This document shows positions 7,069 to 11,967 of a DNA stretch of 11,967 nucleotides, piece after piece. The notes below the pieces were generated by a model. It did no database searches and was not told the DNA's origin. It saw only the letters and a list, made by a program, of their open reading frames with translations. The translations under genes and the position numbers were made by a program. The number at the start of each line of letters is the position of its first letter. Position 1 is the first letter of the stretch. The stretch covers positions 6,112 through 18,078 of the forward strand of contig MU631495.1 in the NCBI GenBank assembly GCA_026770615.1. Direction: 5' to 3'. Origin of the DNA: Pavlovales sp. CCMP2436 (taxonomy: Eukaryota; Haptophyta; Pavlovophyceae; Pavlovales).

Positions 7069-7628
7069 TCTGCAGTGGGAAGGGGCGCTCAGCCCCATTG
7101 ATGTATTATTAGAACTAACTATATATACACGTTATAAATTCTTCCCGTGCCATAATAATTTAATATATATGTATGACAGGGCACCATAACATAACGCAAC
7201 CCTCCGACGCAGTCAGCGTAATTAGTTATACTACTAAGTTAGTTTGCTCCGAATATCAGTTCAAGTTCATTTGCCATCATTGTATTTACCATATAGCTAA
7301 CTAAGTTAGTTACTGGTTACTCCCCTGGCTCATAATGTTGGTCTCTCAGGTTATCCGCTCCGTAAGGGGGCTTTTCCGACGTCCCCGCCGGCTGAAAAGT
7401 TAGGGCCCAGTCGCCAACCTCAGAGGGGGGGGGGGGGATTTGGGTAGCTTAATATTGCCCACTAAGAATAAAATGTAAGCGCAGAAAATAATTAAATGCA
7501 TACAAAAAATGTAAGTGTACAACGAAATTACTTATGGCGAATTATACTTAATTTACGCGAGTCAGTTTGAGACAGTCGGATCCAACCAGCCAGAGTCCCC
7601 AGCATAATTCAATTAAAATAGCTCAATA
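7069..7628. other. Gene-free stretch with short repeats
   Basis: This is AT-rich DNA with scattered CTAACTAAGTTAGTTA-type words (about 7217-7315), a GC-rich patch near 7360-7410 and a G12 run ending at 7438. I see no open frame with codon bias, and no tRNA-like fold or rRNA sequence. Confidence 0.5.
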
Positions 7629-7794
7629 CGGGGATCGCGGGCAATAAGAACGCCGGGTTTTGAGGCTGAGGCTGAGTTTCTTAGCAAATTACATACAAAC
7701 AATGGATAAATTTTGGTTAAAATTACTATTGAAGGGCTAAAAAACGAGGCTCAGTTTCTTAACACGACGGTTTCTTATTGCCCGCGATCCCCTG
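7629..7794 (+). mobile_element. MITE unit A, TA-flanked
   Basis: The terminal 21-base inverted repeats (7630-7650 and 7772-7792) are perfect and contain ATCGCGGGCAATAAGAA. A TA dinucleotide lies just outside each end (7627-7628 and 7795-7796), as in Tc1/mariner/pogo-type insertions. Inside is a direct repeat of GAGGCTSAGTTTCTTARCA. There is no coding capacity. An inverted relative, unit B, follows after five bases. Confidence 0.7.
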
Positions 7795-7799
7795 TATTA

Positions 7800-7967
7800 C
7801 AGGGTCTCGCGGGCAATAAGAAGCCGTAGTGTTAAGAAGCTGAGCCTCGTTTTTTTTGCATTGTTCGTATGTAATTTGAGCAAATTTAAGCATTGTTTGT
7901 ATGTAAGTTGCTAAGAAGCTCAGCCTCAAGCTCAAAGTTCGCCCTTCTTATTGCCCGCGATCTCCTG
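7800..7967 (-). mobile_element. MITE unit B, inverted copy of unit A
   Basis: Read on the minus strand, this unit aligns with unit A along its whole length at roughly 80-85% identity by eye, including CTTAGCAA, TTACATACAAACAATG and the inverted ends (7807-7822 and 7945-7962). It is also flanked by TA (7798-7799 and 7968-7969). The two units meet at the palindrome CCCTGTATTACAGGG (7790-7804), so transcripts across 7630-7965 could form a long double-stranded hairpin. Confidence 0.7.
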
Positions 7968-8089
7968 TAGTTGCAGGCGGAGATGAGGCCGATACCCTGG
8001 GCCTATGCAGTGCTGGGAGTGCCCGCAGAGGTGTATGTACTATGGATTGGAGCTGTCGATGGTGGGCAGTAGCTCAATCGTTCAGCCGC

Positions 8090-8139
8090 ACCATTTTAGC
8101 CGGTAGTTACACCATTTTAGCCGGTAGTTACCGGTAGTA
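8090..8139 (+). repeat. 21-base tandem repeat, two full copies plus a partial
   Basis: Two perfect copies lie at 8090-8110 and 8111-8131, with core ATTTTAGCCGGTAGTTAC. A partial third copy, CGGTAGTA, follows at 8132-8139. The array leads into a TATATAAG stretch at 8138-8145 and then the family E repeat. No associated gene is evident. Confidence 0.8.
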
Positions 8140-8143
8140 TATA

Positions 8144-8232
8144 AGCGCGTAGGAGCCTGCGTCAGAGCGCTTAGATCAGCCTGACTTGAACTTGAAACGT
8201 ACCGCCAGCCCGAACCCCCCTACATTAATATA
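8144..8232 (+). repeat. Dispersed repeat family E, copy 2
   Basis: This matches 1578-1664 over 89 bases, starting AGCGCGTAGGAG and including TGACTTGAACTTGAAAC and ACCGCCAGCCCGAACCC. The two copies are about 6.5 kb apart in the same orientation. What follows each copy is different. Confidence 0.7.
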
Positions 8233-8386
8233 CCTGGCACCCAAAATTATAGCAGGAAGTTACTGTATATATTTATTGCAATTTCACAGGCTGTTTTCAG
8301 GACAATCCTGCTGTTGAAATCAAATGTCGCCACTGTCGGGCTCACTCGCCGAAGTTGTTCCCTAACAATTTTGCTTCTTCTTCTAC

Positions 8387-8462
8387 CGGGGTGTCTTCAG
8401 GTGTTCAAAGTTATCGACAAAAACACCCCGCAGAAAGATTCTCGACACGTGTCAATCTTTCT
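8387..8462. repeat. Two adjacent inverted repeats with a G-box palindrome
   Basis: CGGGGTGT (8387-8394) pairs with ACACCCCG (8423-8430). One base later AGAAAGATT (8432-8440) pairs with AATCTTTCT (8454-8462), enclosing the perfect palindrome GACACGTGTC (8444-8453). The palindrome contains CACGTG, the core bound by bZIP and bHLH factors in plants and algae. Whether this is a regulatory site, a structured RNA or a relic of an element cannot be decided from sequence. Confidence 0.4.
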
Positions 8463-9495
8463 TTATTATTCGAAAATATATTCCACATCCGATGTTGAGC
8501 TCCACGGGTAGCAGCTGATCATCTAAAAATATTCAAAAATTGTGGCCACACACTAAGCGGTCGAAACGCTAATTAAAACGGGCCACGCGTAGCGCCGCTG
8601 CAGGTGCAACACCGCGTTGTGAGAACGCGAAAGGGGGGCACTTGGCACTGTACCCCGCTGTCCCTCGTCTCAGGCGGGCTGCGGACCCAGCTGTAGAGAG
8701 GGGAACGCAAGCATGCGACGAGCGCGGCCCAGGACCGTCCGTGTCCGCCGTGAACTCACCTGCTCCCACAGCCCGCGTACAGAAAAAGGCGTAACTGCTC
8801 GAGATTCCCTTGGATCTCCCACCGGGACCTCCCGGATTCTAGATCTCGGCGAGGTCCCGGGTTGGGTCCACATGAGCGTTTGAGAGAGTTCGCGTGTAAA
8901 AAATTATATTGCGTTTACGCGACGGTTTATTTGGGGGGACTTTTTTACGCGTTCACTAGAAGAGAAGAGGTCCCTCGGGAGGTCCCTAAATATATTTCTG
9001 TACGTGGCCCACAGCGCACCCTTGACTGTAAATGTCCACATATTACTGCGCGGAAAATCGGAGGGGGAGCAGGGTGCTAGGTGAGCCCTAGCTCGCTCGG
9101 CGTGTGGGCGCGGGGATGCGGTGTGTTACCTGTAGAAGGCGAGGTCGCGCTTCTCGCCGGTGCTGTTGAACCCGCGGCTTGCTCGCGAGTGGCGTGGATT
9201 GAGAGTCTCAGCGTCAGGGTCAGGGGAGGCGGGGCGCACGCGCGCGCGGCGGGATGCGAGGGGCAGGAAGGGAGGTAAAAAAGATGAGTGAAATGGCGCC
9301 CATGCGTTCGCATTTACTCTGTGAAAAGTGATTTACTCTTAAGAATTCCAGTCCAGGGGTAGAACTGCATGACTGTTTAAATATTTCTATTATAAAAGCT
9401 GACGTATCATCAGCCTATTCTCCGACCGAGGGCCGTTATTTAACTGTGACTTGTAATGGCACTGCAAATGGCAGCCGCCGTTGTTAAACGCGCAG
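8463..9495. other. Intergenic region with weak minus-strand exon signals
   Basis: Bases 8585-8875 are GC-rich with several short overlapping open frames and no recognisable domain. A consensus donor, GAGCAG followed by GTGAGT, is present on the minus strand near 8757-8768. Between 8904 and 9206 a candidate pair of minus-strand exons can be drawn: an acceptor CTGAG ending at 9207, a donor CAG-GTAAC at 9130/9129, and a pyrimidine-rich acceptor ending CAG at 9046. Joined, they give about 72 codons ending at TAA (8904-8906). The second exon lacks the third-position GC bias of other genes here, so I hold this at low confidence. Confidence 0.3.
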
Positions 9496-10356
9496 CTAGT
9501 GCTGCCTGCGAGTGTGCCGCTCGAGTAGGCTCGCCGTAGTGACCATGTACTCGCAACCCGGCTGGTTGCAGGCGTACGGCCGTTCGCCGCTGTGCGTGCG
9601 CTTGTGCGCCGTGAGGTTGCTCGATGTAGTGGCGCTGTACTTGCAGCCTGGCTCATCGCACGCGAACGGCCGCTTGCCGATGTGCGTGCGCTTGTGCGTC
9701 TTAAGGCTTTCTGTCTGGGTGGCTCGGTACTCGCAGCCGGCCTCGTCGCACGAGTACGGCTGCTCGCCGCTATGCGTGCGCTTGTGCCGCTTGAGATGTC
9801 CCGCCTCGCTGGCCCGGTACTCGCACCCGGGCTCGTCGCACGGGAACGGCCGCTCGCCGCTATGCGTGCGTTTGTGCACCATGAGGCTGCCCGCCGTAGT
9901 GGCCATGTACTCGCAGCCTGGCTGGTCGCAGGCGTACGGCCGCTCGCCGCTGTGTCTGCGCTTGTGCGCCTCGAGCGTGCCCGCCTGAGCAGCCCGGTAC
10001 TCGCAACCAGGCTCGTCGCATACGAACGGCCGCTCGCCGCTGTGCGTACGCTTGTGCCTCGTGAGGCTGCCCGACTGAGCAGCCCTGTACTCACAGCCGG
10101 CCTCGTCGCACGGGAAGCCGCGCTCGGGCTCGGCGCTCGGCAGCGACGCGTCACTGTCCGACAAATCGACGTCGCTCGCGCCGCCGACTAGCGTGCAGTA
10201 CTCGGCGGCCCCGGGCGCGTGCGTGCACCCCCGCCGGCGCGAGCACCTTGGCGGCTCGTTGCCTCCTCCCGCGCTGACGCACCACCCAGTGACGTTGGAG
10301 GGCGGAGCCGCCCGCGCCGCTTGGCGCGAACCCCTCCCGGGGCGGTGGGGCGCCAT
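9496..10356 (-). CDS. Seven-finger C2H2 zinc-finger protein
   Basis: This 286-residue frame has an N-terminal unstructured part (1-80) rich in Arg, Gly, Pro and Cys, ending in an acidic Ser/Asp patch. Seven tandem fingers of exactly 30 residues follow (81-286), each C-x4-C-x12-H-x3-H with the repeated CDEPGCEY start and HKRTH end. The last finger is H-x4-H and the protein stops right after its final His. Linkers are THSGERP, a close match to the DNA-binding TGEKP linker; two vary (SGEQP after finger 4, IGKRP after finger 5). Helix residues -1/3/6 read QSR, QTA, TSV, EHR, QST, TNA and TLR, so the array probably binds a specific DNA site, though RNA binding is possible. It is likely a nuclear regulator. 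The N-terminal part is less certain and could contain an intron or a later start. Confidence 0.8.
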   Translation of the reverse strand: MAPHRPGRGSRQAARAAPPSNVTGWCVSAGGGNEPPRCSRRRGCTHAPGAAEYCTLVGGASDVDLSDSDASLPSAEPERGFPCDEAGCEYRAAQSGSLTRHKRTHSGERPFVCDEPGCEYRAAQAGTLEAHKRRHSGERPYACDQPGCEYMATTAGSLMVHKRTHSGERPFPCDEPGCEYRASEAGHLKRHKRTHSGEQPYSCDEAGCEYRATQTESLKTHKRTHIGKRPFACDEPGCKYSATTSSNLTAHKRTHSGERPYACNQPGCEYMVTTASLLERHTRRQH

Positions 10357-10823
10357 GCTGACGTCGCTCGGCGACGTCGCGATTTTTCCCTAAACTTCCG
10401 TCCTGCACAGCACTCTCTCTCTCTGCACGTACCCGGACTCGCCTCTGTATGCACTCCAGCCTCTTCTAGAACTCCGATAAACAAATGGACTCATTTTTCG
10501 ATCATCGTAGTGAATCGACGAATCGTACATAATTTCTTAATCTTCAGTACATGCGCGTACCCGGACACGCCTCTGAGTCTGCCTGCATCTTTAACCTCGT
10601 AAGGTTACAGTAGTTAGTTACTGCCACTTGAAATCGAAAATGGAGAGTTGTCCTGGTCCTACCCTACGGCTACTGCAGTCACAGACCACTGCCGCTAGCC
10701 GCTAGGCGCAGTCTGGCGCTACCTGAGTACCAGAACCAGATCCGCTGCGCGGCGGCAGTCAGAGCTAGAACTCTGGTAGAGCTATAGAGTAATACACCGG
10801 GACTCGGACGCACGGTCAGGCGG
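10357..10823. other. Intergenic region between the two minus-strand genes
   Basis: This is the upstream flank of the zinc-finger gene and the downstream flank of the small coiled protein gene. A CT microsatellite sits at 10412-10424. A 19-base word, GTACCCGGACWCGCCTCTG, occurs at 10429-10447 and again at 10557-10575, 128 bases apart, and might be a paired regulatory site upstream of the zinc-finger gene. Nothing else is recognisable. Confidence 0.45.
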
Positions 10824-11174
10824 TCATTCGTCATCGTCGAAGGAGAGCTTGGGGGGCGTCGCCTTGCCTCGCTTCTGCTTCTTTTCGCCCGGCGTGGCCT
10901 TGGCCCCAGAGGCTGCCGCGCCCGGCCCTGCGCCGTCCGCTGCGGCCGGGGCCGACTCGAGCTCGCCGCGCAGTTGCTCCTTCTTGCGCTTCTGCCGCGC
11001 CTCGCGTTCCCTCGAATCGGTCAGCGCAGCCTTGGCGTCCCGTTCTAGGGCCGCCTTGAGTTGCTGCGCCTTGTAGGCGTCCTCGCCCTGCTTGACCTGC
11101 TCACGCTTCGCGACGTAGTCCTTGGGGTTCATGAGACCTGCGTAGTTGCCCGTCGTGGACCCGGTCGTCCGCAT
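10824..11174 (-). CDS. Small charged coiled-coil protein, weakly XAP5/FAM50-like
   Basis: This 116-residue frame has strong third-position GC bias. Near the N-terminus GNYAGLMNPKDYVAKREQV resembles the GLVT-x-x-E-(Y/F)-x-x-KR segment of XAP5/FAM50 proteins. A Lys/Arg/Glu/Gln-rich helix follows (about 25-75), then an Ala/Gly/Pro linker and a basic stretch, and the end is PPKLSFDDDE, like the KLSF-acidic segment of the same family. XAP5 proteins are nuclear, spliceosome-associated and about 340 residues long; here the conserved C-terminal domain is missing because a stop follows directly. A better start context exists at 11214 (MADEEIAFVPKIND) but is one base out of frame. The gene may be a short relative, truncated, or an unrelated KLSF-tailed protein. 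Confidence 0.55.
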   Translation of the reverse strand: MRTTGSTTGNYAGLMNPKDYVAKREQVKQGEDAYKAQQLKAALERDAKAALTDSREREARQKRKKEQLRGELESAPAAADGAGPGAAASGAKATPGEKKQKRGKATPPKLSFDDDE

Positions 11175-11214
11175 CGTTGATCTTTGGCACGAACGCGATC
11201 TCCTCGTCCGCCAT

Positions 11215-11807
11215 CTCGAGGCAAGAGCCGGTGCCAGCGAGCGCGCGATGCCGAGTCACCACCCTACCCGACAGATCGGAGAAAATTTTATGTTGGGTGA
11301 CCCCCCTATCACTTCATTGAACTTTGGCTGCCGTACAGAGGTTGGGACCACCCCCTCCAAGCCCATTTCACAGACATTGCCTCCAGTGAAATATTTCTAT
11401 ATATATAAGTATTTTTCCTGGGAGGCGCAAGGATTGGTGCGTGAGGGAGCTGCAGCGCCTGCGGGATCAAAGTTTGATCCGCGTTTTTGTTTTTTAACTA
11501 AAACCTAGAAAAGTTGGATACAAAAAAAAACGTGAAAAAAATCGAACCGGCTCGACGGTCAACATCACTTGACGCCTGCTCTGCCGCCTGCTGCTCAGCG
11601 GCAGTATATTGCCTGCTCTTTAGCGCTGGCACTTAGGTCGTCGGTGAGCTTGGCGTCGGCGGACTATTCGGTGGGCAAGGCTTAGCGGTCGTGCGTGCAA
11701 GCGCCATAGTGCGTATTTGGATCGATCGCTCGACCTCAGCCTGACGTCGACCAAGCCACTGACTGAACAACACCTGTTGAACCATGCTGAGCCGCTAATA
11801 TATATAT
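11215..11807. other. Divergent intergenic region
   Basis: This lies between the minus-strand small protein gene and the plus-strand gene at the right edge, so it probably holds both promoters. Visible structure includes the inverted repeat GGATCAAAGTTTGATCC at 11463-11479, an A-rich run at 11521-11541 and an alternating TA stretch (11798-11809). No open frame here has convincing coding character. Confidence 0.45.
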
Positions 11808-11967
11808 ATGCAGGGAGGCCGCAAGATGTACGCGCTGATGGGCGTGAGTCCGATGGAGGCGGCCGCGCGCATCAAAAAGCAACTCATCGACACGATCGGT
11901 ACGATCGCGGCACGCGGCCATGCGCAGCTGCTGCTCGCGCGCTTGAGCGCGCTGGCCCCGATCGCTG
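11808..11967 (+). CDS. 5' part of an unrecognised protein gene, cut by the window edge
   Basis: An ATG at 11808 opens 53 codons that run off the end, with strong G/C bias at third positions, as in the other genes here. The peptide contains KMYALMGVSPMEAAARIKK and then a likely amphipathic helix, rich in Ala, Leu and Ile. I do not recognise a family. Immediately upstream is an alternating TA run followed by GCAG, so 11814 might instead be the first base of an internal exon after a splice acceptor. In that case the true protein start is elsewhere. Confidence 0.45.
   Translation, partial: MQGGRKMYALMGVSPMEAAARIKKQLIDTIGTIAARGHAQLLLARLSALAPIA

Noticed and set aside
8314..8511. 65-codon plus-strand frame with a hydrophobic stretch
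   Set aside because: Its first codon is TTG, composition is AT-rich unlike real genes here, and it overlaps inverted repeats.
9390..10191. Long frames of 199 codons (plus) and 254 codons (minus) overlapping the zinc-finger gene
   Set aside because: Both are periodic shadows of the 90-base finger repeats; only the C2H2 frame shows conserved zinc ligands.
11146..11508. 120-codon plus-strand frame
   Set aside because: It starts antisense to the small coiled protein and continues into AT-rich intergenic DNA with no bias or domain.
1..11967. CRISPR array, tRNA or rRNA genes
   Set aside because: No regularly spaced short repeats with unique spacers, no tRNA T-loop consensus with matching arms, and no recognisable rRNA sequence were seen on reading both strands.

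Overview
The window is nuclear DNA of a eukaryote, most likely a unicellular alga or related protist. The main evidence is a protein-coding gene interrupted by a 106-base GT-AG intron, a tandem C2H2 zinc-finger gene, a 5'-truncated non-LTR retrotransposon, and several non-autonomous DNA transposons. Coding stretches are very GC-rich at third positions and sit in AT-rich, repeat-laden DNA with long homopolymers and microsatellites. I cannot name the lineage from the sequence; haptophyte, stramenopile or another GC-rich microalga would fit.

Layout. Bases 1-2400 are repeats: a degenerate duplication, a large foldback element (237-428), low-complexity AT DNA (about 690-1080), and the first copies of four short dispersed repeat families that I label C, D, E and F. 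A GC-rich block at 1681-2033 could be an orphan exon. Bases 2400-3640 carry a 95-base imperfect hairpin between two direct repeats, then a LINE 3' end flanked by a 14-base target-site duplication. Bases 3640-4590 have no convincing gene but contain a cluster of four TTGAAACGG-type motifs just upstream of the main gene.

The best-supported gene (4595-6425, + strand, two exons, 574 residues) encodes a secreted protein of the vanadium haloperoxidase / PAP2 superfamily. It keeps the oxyanion-binding Lys-x6-Arg-Pro and Arg-x5-His motifs, but the usual catalytic PSGH reads PSGS. Bases 6430-8300 are gene-poor. They hold second copies of families D, E and F, one of them split by a 351-base hAT-like element with 16-base inverted ends and an 8-base target duplication, and two inverted TA-flanked MITEs at 7629-7967.

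The right third runs mostly on the minus strand. A seven-finger C2H2 protein lies at 9496-10356. A small coiled, charged protein at 10824-11174 weakly resembles the N-terminal half of XAP5/FAM50 proteins and has a better-looking start codon one frame away. On the plus strand, the first 53 codons of an unrecognised gene run off the right edge from 11808. The genes do not form an obvious pathway; this looks like ordinary eukaryotic gene spacing with heavy transposon activity.
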